Source: Thermophagus xiamenensis
GTDB lineage: Bacteria > Bacteroidota > Bacteroidia > Bacteroidales > Marinilabiliaceae
Assembly: GCF_900112795.1 (NCBI RefSeq)
Contig: NZ_FONA01000018.1
Coordinates: 33,636-97,635, forward strand
Length of the DNA: 64,000 nucleotides
Reading direction: 5' to 3'
In this document: piece after piece, positions 37,017-44,812 of the stretch
Layout: each line of letters starts with the position of its first letter
Numbering within the stretch: position 1 is the first letter of the stretch
Notes under the pieces: generated by a model
Databases searched by the model: none
Seen by the model: the letters and a program-made list of their open reading frames with translations, nothing else
Told to the model about the DNA's origin: nothing
Program-made: the position numbers and the translations under genes

Positions 37017-37607
37017 ATGGTAGAACTTAAGACGCTGTCTGATGAGGAGCTTGTAAAAAAGTTTATATCAGGCGATGCCAAATCTATTGATTTATTAATT
37101 GATCGGCACCATCAACAGATATATACTTTCATTTTTTTGATGGTTCGCCAACGCGATTTGGCAGAGGATATATTCCAGGATGTTTTCGTTAAAGTAATTC
37201 ATTCCCTGAAATCAGGGAAGTATGCAGAAAATGGCCGTTTTTTGTCATGGGTAATGCGCATTGCTCATAACCTGGTAATCGATTATTTTCGGAAGAAGAA
37301 AAATTTACAAATGGTATCGAATGATCAGTATTCATTCGATATTTTGAATCATCCGAAATTTTCGGAACATACAGTAGAAGATAAAATCGTTTATGAGCAG
37401 ATGCTTTCCGAAGTTGCGCAACTGGTAGAATTGCTTCCTAAATCTCAACGAGAGGTTGTTAAACTTCGCCACTATTTTGGACTCTCATTCAAAGAAATTG
37501 CCGAAGAGACCAATGTTAGTATCAATACAGCACTGGGGAGGATGCGCTATGCATTGATTAATATGCGCAAAATGATGGAAGAGCGGAAAATGTCTTTAAC
37601 TTTCTAA
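37017..37607 (+). CDS. ECF-type RNA polymerase sigma factor
   Basis: The roughly 196-residue sigma-70 family protein has region 2 (RQRDLAEDIFQDVFVKVIHS and GRFLSWVMRIAHNLVIDYFR) and region 4 (LPKSQREVVKLRHYFGLSFKEIAEETNVSINTALGR). It recruits RNA polymerase to a special promoter set. The start is ATG 37017; a TTG two codons earlier is less likely. No anti-sigma gene is adjacent. The next gene is a small acyl-carrier-like protein 78 bp downstream. Confidence 0.92.
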   Translation: MVELKTLSDEELVKKFISGDAKSIDLLIDRHHQQIYTFIFLMVRQRDLAEDIFQDVFVKVIHSLKSGKYAENGRFLSWVMRIAHNLVIDYFRKKKNLQMVSNDQYSFDILNHPKFSEHTVEDKIVYEQMLSEVAQLVELLPKSQREVVKLRHYFGLSFKEIAEETNVSINTALGRMRYALINMRKMMEERKMSLTF

Positions 37608-37685
37608 AAAAACTTAGTTTCTTTATACGTGTTTCTTCCTTTTGCATTGTCATATTATTGAGTTATTTCAAAAGCTAATGGCACT

Positions 37686-37925
37686 ATGAATGCAAAAGAA
37701 ATTAGGAGAAACCTGTATAAGGTTTTCAGAAAGACTGGCATACCACGCGAAGTGATTGACGAAAAGGCTTCATTGAAAGAGGACCTGTTTATGGATGATG
37801 TTGATATGACCTGTTTCCTCTTTTATCTGGAAACAAGATTTAATGTTGAGGTTAAAAATGAGGAATTGCCAAAGTTAAATTCTGTGGGATCAACCATCAA
37901 TTTTCTGCAGCAACATTGTGCTTAA
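37686..37925 (+). CDS. Acyl-carrier-protein-like protein lacking the phosphopantetheine serine
   Basis: The 79-residue protein lines up without gaps with the second half of acyl carrier protein. EDLFMDDVDMTCFLFYLETRF corresponds to [21 protein letters not shown] of E. coli AcpP, and the end SVGSTINFLQQH matches TVQAAIDYINGH. The carrier serine is replaced by Asp (residue 38), so phosphopantetheine cannot be attached there. It therefore probably acts as a binding or regulatory protein. It lies behind the sigma-factor gene and ends before a possible terminator. Confidence 0.7.
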   Translation: MNAKEIRRNLYKVFRKTGIPREVIDEKASLKEDLFMDDVDMTCFLFYLETRFNVEVKNEELPKLNSVGSTINFLQQHCA

Positions 37926-37964
37926 TATCACAATTTGGTTTTAAAACAACAACACGCGAAGCTG

Positions 37965-37996
37965 GCCGGTTAGCTTTAATTGGTAAGTTTTCCGGC
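37965..37996. terminator. Possible bidirectional terminator
   Basis: GCCGG (37965-37969) and CCGGC (37992-37996) pair around a 22-nt AT-rich loop, followed by TTTATTTTTG. It sits between convergent genes. The short stem makes this tentative. Confidence 0.35.
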
Positions 37997-38001
37997 TAGG
38001 T

Positions 38002-39528
38002 TTATTTTTGTTTGTTTTGACTCTCTGTTGTTGGGCTGAATATTTTTTTTATGGATTCATCCGGAGCTATTATGTTATATTGTGACCAAAAATCGGGATC
38101 GTAGGTCTCAATTTGGTCAGATAAAATATAATTTTCTTTAAAGGAATCGGACCATTTTATTGCTTTCCATTGTACCTCTCGCAAATCGGTAATTAGCATT
38201 TCCGAAACGGTATTAAAAATTGATCTTACTTTATTTTTCCGGTCTGTTATTTTCATTTTCAACTCTCCCCGAACACTGTTAAGTATCAATTTATCCTTCC
38301 ATGGGCGATAGTCAATATGGTATTTGGCAAAATATGGTCGGGCCCGGTAGCGTCGACTGTCTTTTCGGATCAAATATGTTCTGCTCTTGCGAATGGTTTT
38401 TTTTGTCATTTGGAAATCTACACTAATGATGGCAAAGTTTTTTTCATCAACTCTTATTTCTCCTTCATAAAGTAATTCGCCATCGTCAATTACCGGTTCG
38501 AAGCCTACCACAAAAACATTGCGTCCTTGTTCATAATCCATTCCATTAAAGGTGTATTTGTATTTGAAATTACCTGCCTGGTGGGGTAAAAATCCGCCTG
38601 CTCGTATCACATCTATGCGGCTAAAAAGCAATGGGCCCCCTTGCAATTTAAAGTCGATCAATTTCATATCACCTTCGGTTTTCCCTTTCCTGCCTTTGAC
38701 AAATCTCACTTTTTCATGTCCAAAACTATGATTATAGGGTGGTTTGTATATTTCAATTACCGCCTCAGAAACATCTACATATACTTGGTCTTGTTGTATA
38801 CTTTCCCTGAAAAATGCAGAAAGCAGGAGGGGAGAGCTGGAGTAATTTTGTGGAATACGTCTGACAACCTCCTCCATTATTTTGTTCGGGTTAATATATC
38901 TGACCAGTACTTCGGGAAGGGGAATTGAGGTTTCTTGTAATGTAATATTTAAAAAGGTATCAACAGGTGGTATGGGGATGGTTTTCCGAAGGTAACCCAG
39001 GTTGGAAAAGACCAAATTTTCATCGATCAGTTTTTGAGGAAGTGAAACGCTAAAGTATCCCTGGTTGTTGGTTGTTGTTCCAATGGTTTTGCCTTCCACG
39101 CCAATATTGACCATTGGCAAGGGACTATTATTTAGTGCATCTTTAACAATGCCTTCAATGTGAATGGTTCCGGGTGGAAGTCGAAAGGGATCATACGATA
39201 TGATGATTTGATTGGCTCTTTGATGAATCCTTATTTGCTTGTTTTTTAATAGTTCTAGTAGCCATTCATCTAAATTGACTGAATCGGCAACTGCATAAAT
39301 TATACTATCACCGTTTACAACTGAGGCATCATACGAAAATGAAATGGCAAAATTAGTGGCCAATGAATCCATGAAAGCTGAAATGGAAATGCTGTCGTAT
39401 GAAAACGAATATTTTTGGTCAAATACTTTTGTTGTCGATTGCGAAAAGCTGTTAAACAGCCCACCTATGATAATGTATATTGTTATTAGAAATTTCCGAG
39501 AAAAATATAAGTTATTCTGATTAGCCAT
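38002..39528 (-). CDS. STN plus carboxypeptidase-regulatory-domain envelope protein
   Basis: A roughly 508-residue protein begins with a signal peptide (FLITIYIIIGGLFNSFSQ). An STN-like domain at about 30-110 (ISAFMDSLATNFAISFSYDA...NKQIRIHQRANQIII) is followed by a CarboxypepD_reg-like beta-sandwich at about 120-200 (GIVKDALNNSPLPMVNIGVEG...GYFSVSLP). A C-terminal part of about 300 residues has no recognised family; no TonB plug or long barrel is visible. STN and this beta-domain are the usual N-terminus of SusC-type receptors. It follows an ECF sigma and FecR gene on the same strand, where a receptor gene is expected. Start taken at ATG 39528. Confidence 0.72.
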   Translation of the reverse strand: MANQNNLYFSRKFLITIYIIIGGLFNSFSQSTTKVFDQKYSFSYDSISISAFMDSLATNFAISFSYDASVVNGDSIIYAVADSVNLDEWLLELLKNKQIRIHQRANQIIISYDPFRLPPGTIHIEGIVKDALNNSPLPMVNIGVEGKTIGTTTNNQGYFSVSLPQKLIDENLVFSNLGYLRKTIPIPPVDTFLNITLQETSIPLPEVLVRYINPNKIMEEVVRRIPQNYSSSPLLLSAFFRESIQQDQVYVDVSEAVIEIYKPPYNHSFGHEKVRFVKGRKGKTEGDMKLIDFKLQGGPLLFSRIDVIRAGGFLPHQAGNFKYKYTFNGMDYEQGRNVFVVGFEPVIDDGELLYEGEIRVDEKNFAIISVDFQMTKKTIRKSRTYLIRKDSRRYRARPYFAKYHIDYRPWKDKLILNSVRGELKMKITDRKNKVRSIFNTVSEMLITDLREVQWKAIKWSDSFKENYILSDQIETYDPDFWSQYNIIAPDESIKKIFSPTTESQNKQK

Positions 39529-39547
39529 ATGTGTTGAACAGTAAGCC

Positions 39548-39786
39548 ATTTGAATAAAATTTACTTATTATTGGCCAATGGGGAAAAATACTTGGTTTTT
39601 CGTTACTTGTTCTTAGTATTTTATGGAAGAGAACGTATGTATTAGAACTCTTTATTGCCCCTACAAACAGCCCAAAGGCTTTGTGGTTTAACAGCCACAT
39701 TGTTATTTTTCCTGTTTCCTTTTTCTTTCTATGTTAATGATTATGTTCTTGTAGTAACAAGCTTTCGCGGTCATGCTCGTTTCATT
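39548..39786 (-). repeat. Divergent GCATG element (copy k)
   Basis: Left end GAATAAAATTTACTTATT and ATTGGCCAATGG; right end GTAGTAACAAGCTTTC and GGTCATGCTCGTTTCATT. The interior differs from other copies. The fecR stop codon (39782-39784) lies inside the right terminal sequence. Confidence 0.6.
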
Positions 39787-40786
39787 CATTAAAAGCATTT
39801 TTGGATAAAAAAATGGTATCACCTTCTTGTCTTTGATTTAAATTAAAGGTAATACAAACCACGTCAAGAACAAAATCTAAAGAATTATTGCTGAAACGGG
39901 CCGTAAGTTTTTGATCCAGAAGTGTGGGGTCCGATATTTGGATGGTAACACCATAAACCCTTTCAAGAGTTTTTGCAACTTCGTTTAAAGGTGTTTCATT
40001 AAAATTGATTTTCCCTGTGAGCCACGCCAAAATATTGGGGTCGGTAGATGATACTATTTTTAACTCACCCGTTAATTTATCAAATAAAGCAGTTTCTCCT
40101 TTGTTTAACAGTGCTTGGGGCTGTTTTGAGGAAGCTGAAATTTCAACCTTTCCTTCCAGAACAGCAACCTCCGTTACATTAAGGTTCGGATAGGCGCGCA
40201 CATTGAAACGCGTTCCGGTTACCTTGATGGTTATACCACCGGCATGAACAATAAATGGCCATTCACTATTGCCTTGTACCTGAAAATAACCTTCGCCGTC
40301 AAGTTCTACCACTCTTTGGTCTGAATCAAAGGGTTGTACACAGGCAATTTTTGAGCCTCTGTTTAGGGTTACGGTACTTCCATCATTCAGTACCATTTTT
40401 TCATGAGGGTTGTTCGATACAATCAAAGAGGATGATGCCTGTTTATTATTAGGCAATAGCCACCACAAAATCCCTAATACCAGTAAGAATATAGCTGCTA
40501 TTGAAATCCATTTATTAGAAAAAGTCCTGGGATGAGTTATATTGGGCTCAGTGCCGTCAGTGGTAAAGTTTCGTACTTTATTCCATGCTGTAGAGCTGTC
40601 AATTTCTTCTTTCAGCAAGGCTTCCTGACCCAGTTCCCAGCTTTCTTGTATTTTCTTCCATTCTTCTTTATTGGCAGGATTCTCGTTTAACCATTTTTTC
40701 AATAATCCATGGTCTATTTCATCCGCTTCGCCACTTAGTATTCGTGCCGCCAATGCCCAGTCAATATGTGGTTTCTTTTCTGTCAT
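39782..40786 (-). CDS. FecR-family anti-sigma factor
   Basis: The 334-residue protein has a cytoplasmic N-terminal domain (about 1-85), one membrane helix (WISIAAIFLLVLGILWWLL, about 89-107), a periplasmic FecR beta-domain (NPHEKMVLNDGSTVTLNRGS ... GTRFNVRAYP) and a C-terminal DUF4974-like domain (LNEVAKTLERVYGVTIQIS). It would hold the neighbouring ECF sigma factor and release it when a signal reaches the periplasm. It sits 102 bp after the sigma gene. Its final codons and stop come from a dispersed repeat. Confidence 0.92.
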   Translation of the reverse strand: MTEKKPHIDWALAARILSGEADEIDHGLLKKWLNENPANKEEWKKIQESWELGQEALLKEEIDSSTAWNKVRNFTTDGTEPNITHPRTFSNKWISIAAIFLLVLGILWWLLPNNKQASSSLIVSNNPHEKMVLNDGSTVTLNRGSKIACVQPFDSDQRVVELDGEGYFQVQGNSEWPFIVHAGGITIKVTGTRFNVRAYPNLNVTEVAVLEGKVEISASSKQPQALLNKGETALFDKLTGELKIVSSTDPNILAWLTGKINFNETPLNEVAKTLERVYGVTIQISDPTLLDQKLTARFSNNSLDFVLDVVCITFNLNQRQEGDTIFLSKNAFNE

Positions 40787-40888
40787 TATTTTTTATTTGT
40801 TGTTCTTTTTTAAATTCCCGGATTATTAAATATTCTATATTATCCAATTTCAGATTTTTAGCTTTTACGGTTAGCTTTTTTCTTTTCC

Positions 40889-41443
40889 CTAATGCGTGTT
40901 TTTCTGTTTTATTGTTCCAAAAGCAATTGTTTCACGTAACGTTTTTAATGCTTTCCCCATTTGTGCTTCAACAGTTTTGGGCGATATATTCAGAATATTA
41001 GCAATTTCTTTATACTTTAGTCCGTCTAATCGACTCATTTTGAATATCTTCTTACGTTGGAGAGGCATCGTGTCGATAATAGAATAGACCAACTTCAACA
41101 TTTCCTCTTTCTGTTGAATATCGTTTTCCTCAACGTCCGGAAGTTGAGGAAGGTTATCTACAGAATAGTGATATCGTGACCGCTTTATAACATTCAGACA
41201 ATGGTTTCGTACCGTCATCATTAGATAAGCGTTCAACGATTTAATTTTTAATACATTACGTTTTTCCCATAATTTAATAAACACCATTTGAACAATGTTT
41301 TCCGCTTCCATCCGGTCGGGAATCATCTTCATTGCAAATAGCACTAAATGAGCGTATTTGGCATGAAACAACTGTTCGAAAACATGTTCATCACCTTTGG
41401 CTATACGTTTTACTATTTGCTTGTCTGTTAGTGACTTTTTCAT
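40889..41443 (-). CDS. ECF sigma factor (Bacteroidota RpoE type)
   Basis: The 184-residue protein has sigma region 2 (EAENIVQMVFIKLWEKRNVL and LNAYLMMTVRNHCLNVIKR) and region 4 (MPLQRKKIFKMSRLDGLKYKEIANILNISPKTVEAQMGKAL). It is first in the minus-strand set sigma-FecR-STN protein, the usual order of cell-surface signalling loci in Bacteroidota. The product would activate this locus or nutrient-uptake genes. It is distinct in sequence from the sigma factor at 37017. Confidence 0.93.
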   Translation of the reverse strand: MKKSLTDKQIVKRIAKGDEHVFEQLFHAKYAHLVLFAMKMIPDRMEAENIVQMVFIKLWEKRNVLKIKSLNAYLMMTVRNHCLNVIKRSRYHYSVDNLPQLPDVEENDIQQKEEMLKLVYSIIDTMPLQRKKIFKMSRLDGLKYKEIANILNISPKTVEAQMGKALKTLRETIAFGTIKQKNTH

Positions 41444-41757
41444 TTAAATTCATTTCACCCACAGGGCGATTTTATAGCTTTGTGTTTTGAATGTTGATGT
41501 TATTTCCAATAACCTCATAATGTTCAATCATTAATATGACACAAAATTTACAATAAACCCTTATTGTAGGAGATATTTTTTTGACCGAAAGAAGGTTGAA
41601 TGGACAAAAATAAATAATTTGGGATTAATTTTTTTTCGGTTAAATAGCCCCGGAACTGACAATAAATATTTAAAAGCTTTTGTGAATTTAAACCAAATCT
41701 CTAATCATATTATAGGACTAAAATGGTTAATTTTGGACGATTTAAAATCAAATTCAA
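41444..41757. other. Divergent spacer between ECF sigma gene and menA
   Basis: This AT-rich 314-bp gap holds the -7 box for menA at 41728-41735. No promoter box was found for the sigma gene, and no repeat copy or small gene was seen. Confidence 0.4.
41728..41735 (+). promoter_or_regulatory. -7 box for the menA operon
   Basis: TAATTTTG matches TAnnTTTG and lies 22 bp before the menA ATG. No clear -33 TTG. Confidence 0.45.
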
Positions 41758-42666
41758 ATGGCATTAAATTTACGAGCTTGGATTATATCCTTCCGATTGA
41801 GAACCTTGCCCTTAGCTTTGTCTACAATTTTTATGGGTTCGCTTGTCGCGGCCGGACAGGGTCAATTTAGGCTGTCCGTATTAATATGGGCCTCTTTGAC
41901 TACTCTGTTTCTTCAGATATTATCTAATATGGCCAACGACTACGGCGATGCGGTATCGGGGACGGATAATGAGGAAAGACAAGGTCCGCAACGAATGATT
42001 CAGAAAGGGGTTATAACATTAAAACAAATGAAAAAGGCCATGGTGCTATTTGGTTTATTGGCCTTGATATCGGGTATAATTTTAATCTTTAAGGCTTTAT
42101 CCGGTCACATTTTGATGATTGTTACTTTTTTCCTTTTAGGAATTTCGGCATTAATTGCAGCCATAAAATATACCGTTGGTTCTAAGCCATATGGATATCG
42201 AGGCTTAGGCGACCTTTTTGTTTTTATATTTTTTGGTTTGTTAGGCGTAGGGGGTACTTATTATCTACATGCCGGCAGCTGGCAATGGCCTGTGTTGCTG
42301 CCTGCTGTTTCAATAGGTGCCTTTAGTACGGGCGTTCTTAACCTTAACAATATTCGTGACATAAATAGTGACATTAAGGCCGGCAAGAGAACCATCCCGG
42401 TAATGATTGGCAGAAAAATGGCTGCTTTCTACCATTTATTTCTTATTTTATGCGGATGGATGGCTTTAATTGTATGGTGCATTGTTTATGAGCCTTCTCG
42501 CGGTCCATGGTTAGCTCTTTTGGCATTACCGCCTTTTTTTGTTAATGGTATTGCAGTGCTACGTTTTAAAGCACCTTTGTCCGGGCTTGATGGTCAACTA
42601 AAGAATCTGACTCTTGGAACTTTACTCATGGTCATCCTGTATGGAATTGGATTATATCTATTTTAA
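41758..42666 (+). CDS. menA: 1,4-dihydroxy-2-naphthoate polyprenyltransferase
   Basis: The 302-residue membrane protein has eight or nine hydrophobic helices. The first UbiA-family Asp-rich motif is NMANDYGDAVSGTD near residue 60, followed by GPQRMIQKG. The second polar motif is NNIRDINSDIKAGKRT near residue 195. It attaches a prenyl chain to dihydroxynaphthoate, giving demethylmenaquinone. It opens a tight menA-menC-menE run (gaps of 5 and 3 bp), so the three form one transcript. Menaquinone is the quinone expected for this phylum. Confidence 0.94.
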   Translation: MALNLRAWIISFRLRTLPLALSTIFMGSLVAAGQGQFRLSVLIWASLTTLFLQILSNMANDYGDAVSGTDNEERQGPQRMIQKGVITLKQMKKAMVLFGLLALISGIILIFKALSGHILMIVTFFLLGISALIAAIKYTVGSKPYGYRGLGDLFVFIFFGLLGVGGTYYLHAGSWQWPVLLPAVSIGAFSTGVLNLNNIRDINSDIKAGKRTIPVMIGRKMAAFYHLFLILCGWMALIVWCIVYEPSRGPWLALLALPPFFVNGIAVLRFKAPLSGLDGQLKNLTLGTLLMVILYGIGLYLF

Positions 42667-42671
42667 AAGTT

Positions 42672-43694
42672 ATGCTTAAAGCCGAATATAAACCTTATAC
42701 ATTAAAATTTAAGACACCGGGAGGAACATCGAGGGGAGTACTAACCCAAAAATCAGGTTGGTTCATTTATTTGTACCATGCAAATAACCCTTTAAAAAAA
42801 GGTATTGGAGAATGTTCTATCCTGCCTAAATTAAGCCCGGATGATAAGCCCGGGATTGAAGATAAAATAAAATTTGTTTGCGAAAATATAGATTCTCTTC
42901 AAGACCGTTATCATGAAGTTTTAAAGGATTGGCCTGCGGTTCGATTTGCTGTGGAAACAGCGATGATAGATTTGAAGGGTAGTAAAAGCGGCATCCTTTA
43001 TCCTTCCGACTTCACGCAAGGGAAGTGCGGAATACCTATAAACGGGCTTATCTGGATGGGGACAATTGATTATATGTTGCAACAGATAGAGGACAAAATA
43101 GAGGCCGGATTTACTTGTCTGAAGATGAAAATTGGCGCTTTGGATTTTGAGGCGGAGTATAAAATACTTCAACAGCTTAGAAAGCGTTTTTCTAAAGAGT
43201 TTCTTGAATTAAGAGTTGATGCCAATGGGGCTTTTACACCGGCCGAAGCACCGGGTATTTTGGAGCGGTTGGCAAAACTGGATATCCACTCAATTGAACA
43301 GCCCATTATGGCGGGACAATGGCAGGAAATGGCTCTTTTATGTGAAAATACGCCGCTTCCCATAGCTCTGGATGAAGAACTTATCGGTGTCTTCGAAATA
43401 GATGAAAAAAGAAAACTTGCTGAAACCATTCGTCCTCAATATTTAATTTTAAAACCGGGTTTACTTGGAGGCTTTAAAGCTTCGCTCGAATGGATTGAAG
43501 TGGCTAATCAGATTAATGCCGGATGGTGGGTTACTTCGGCGCTTGAAAGTAATATAGGTCTCAATGCCATTGCTCAATGGACTTTTACACTCAACAATCC
43601 AATGCCTCAGGGCTTGGGAACGGGACAAGTCTTTACTAATAATGTGACAGTCCCTTTATTTATTAAAAACGGTCAGTTGTGGAGGCATGCCTGA
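42672..43694 (+). CDS. menC: o-Succinylbenzoate synthase
   Basis: The 340-residue enolase-superfamily protein has the catalytic base in LKMKIGA near residue 159. The three metal ligands are in RVDANGAF, IEQPIM and LDEELIG, with the second Lys in ILKPGLLGG. It dehydrates SHCHC to o-succinylbenzoate. It lies between menA and menE with almost no spacer. Related muconate-lactonising or dipeptide-epimerase enzymes share the fold, but the operon makes MenC the clear choice. Confidence 0.92.
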   Translation: MLKAEYKPYTLKFKTPGGTSRGVLTQKSGWFIYLYHANNPLKKGIGECSILPKLSPDDKPGIEDKIKFVCENIDSLQDRYHEVLKDWPAVRFAVETAMIDLKGSKSGILYPSDFTQGKCGIPINGLIWMGTIDYMLQQIEDKIEAGFTCLKMKIGALDFEAEYKILQQLRKRFSKEFLELRVDANGAFTPAEAPGILERLAKLDIHSIEQPIMAGQWQEMALLCENTPLPIALDEELIGVFEIDEKRKLAETIRPQYLILKPGLLGGFKASLEWIEVANQINAGWWVTSALESNIGLNAIAQWTFTLNNPMPQGLGTGQVFTNNVTVPLFIKNGQLWRHA

Positions 43695-43697
43695 ATT

Positions 43698-44759
43698 ATG
43701 CAATACAATTTTAAAGCATACAGACAATTAACCATTTATGGTGAAACTTATCATTTTGAAGATTTGATGACTTTGTGTCATCAAAAACTTGCCGACGCTC
43801 AAACCTCTGAATGGGAAAGAGCACTATATGCCTTTATTGCTGAATGGCTTAGTGATGATGAGTATGTGGAGATTCAAACTTCCGGCTCAACAGGGAAGCC
43901 TAAAAAGATGAAAGCGGCTAAGAGTGCTATGTTGCATTCGGCTTTTAACACCATCGAATTTTTTAGGTTGAAACCGGGGATGAAGGCTTTACTTTGCCTT
44001 CCTGCCGGTTATATAGCCGGGAAAATGATGGTGGTCAGAGCTTTTGCCGGAGAACTTAACCTGTTGCCTGTTCCTGTCTGTGGAAGGCCGTTGCAGTATC
44101 TTTCCGAATCTGTGGATTTTGCTGCTTTAACACCCATGCAAATGATGAATGAACTAACAGATGGCAAAAGTGCCTTACATCTGTTAAAAAGGGTTATTTT
44201 GGGTGGAAGTGCGGTGACAGCCCTATTGGAAAATAAATTAAAATCTCAGCCTTTTCGGGCATGGGAAACATACGGAATGACTGAAACATTGTCACATATC
44301 GCTTTAAGACCTTTGAACGGGCCAAAAGAAGTAGCTTTTTTTACACCTTTGAATAATGTTAAGGTGACGACAGATTCTCGAGGATGTTTAATGTTAAAGG
44401 CCGGAGGTATTACCAATGATTGGATAGTAACGAATGATTTGGCTGAAATTAATGAGGATGGAACATTTCGAATTAACGGAAGATTCGATAATATTATCAA
44501 TACCGGAGGAATAAAAGTATCGCCCGAAGTAATCGAAAAAAAAATAGAAGGGATTATTCCCGGACCTTTTTATATCTCTTCGCGTCCTCATGCTTCGTTA
44601 GGGCAAGAAATTGTGCTTGTGGTTGAAAAAAAACCTAAGGATGTTCATACTATACTTAAACAATTAAAAAATATTCTGCCACCCTATCAGGCCCCAAGAG
44701 ATATTGTTGAAAAAAGACCTTTCCCGATGACCGCGAATGGGAAAATTAAAAGAGTGTGA
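43698..44759 (+). CDS. menE: o-Succinylbenzoate-CoA ligase, short form
   Basis: The 353-residue AMP-forming acyl-CoA synthetase has the phosphate loop IQTSGSTGKPKKMKA near residue 62, ETYGMTETLSHIA near 190 and the ending PMTANGKIKR with the catalytic Lys. It is shorter than typical MenE (about 450-490) because the N-terminal part is trimmed, as in other Bacteroidota versions. It activates o-succinylbenzoate with CoA. It starts 3 bp after menC and its stop precedes the uvrA promoter box. Confidence 0.9.
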   Translation: MQYNFKAYRQLTIYGETYHFEDLMTLCHQKLADAQTSEWERALYAFIAEWLSDDEYVEIQTSGSTGKPKKMKAAKSAMLHSAFNTIEFFRLKPGMKALLCLPAGYIAGKMMVVRAFAGELNLLPVPVCGRPLQYLSESVDFAALTPMQMMNELTDGKSALHLLKRVILGGSAVTALLENKLKSQPFRAWETYGMTETLSHIALRPLNGPKEVAFFTPLNNVKVTTDSRGCLMLKAGGITNDWIVTNDLAEINEDGTFRINGRFDNIINTGGIKVSPEVIEKKIEGIIPGPFYISSRPHASLGQEIVLVVEKKPKDVHTILKQLKNILPPYQAPRDIVEKRPFPMTANGKIKRV

Positions 44760-44780
44760 CCATTCCTGCCTATCTTTTGG

Positions 44781-44788
44781 TATCTTTG
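44781..44788 (+). promoter_or_regulatory. -7 box for uvrA
   Basis: TATCTTTG matches TAnnTTTG exactly and ends 24 bp before ATG 44813. This supports the internal ATG as the uvrA start. A -33 TTG is not evident. Confidence 0.5.
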
Positions 44789-44812
44789 CTGGTCAATTTT
44801 GATTGTAATACG

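Noticed and set aside
44756..44812. N-terminal extension of uvrA from a GTG codon
   Set aside because: It overlaps the menE stop and the uvrA -7 box; the family starts at the ATG at 44813.
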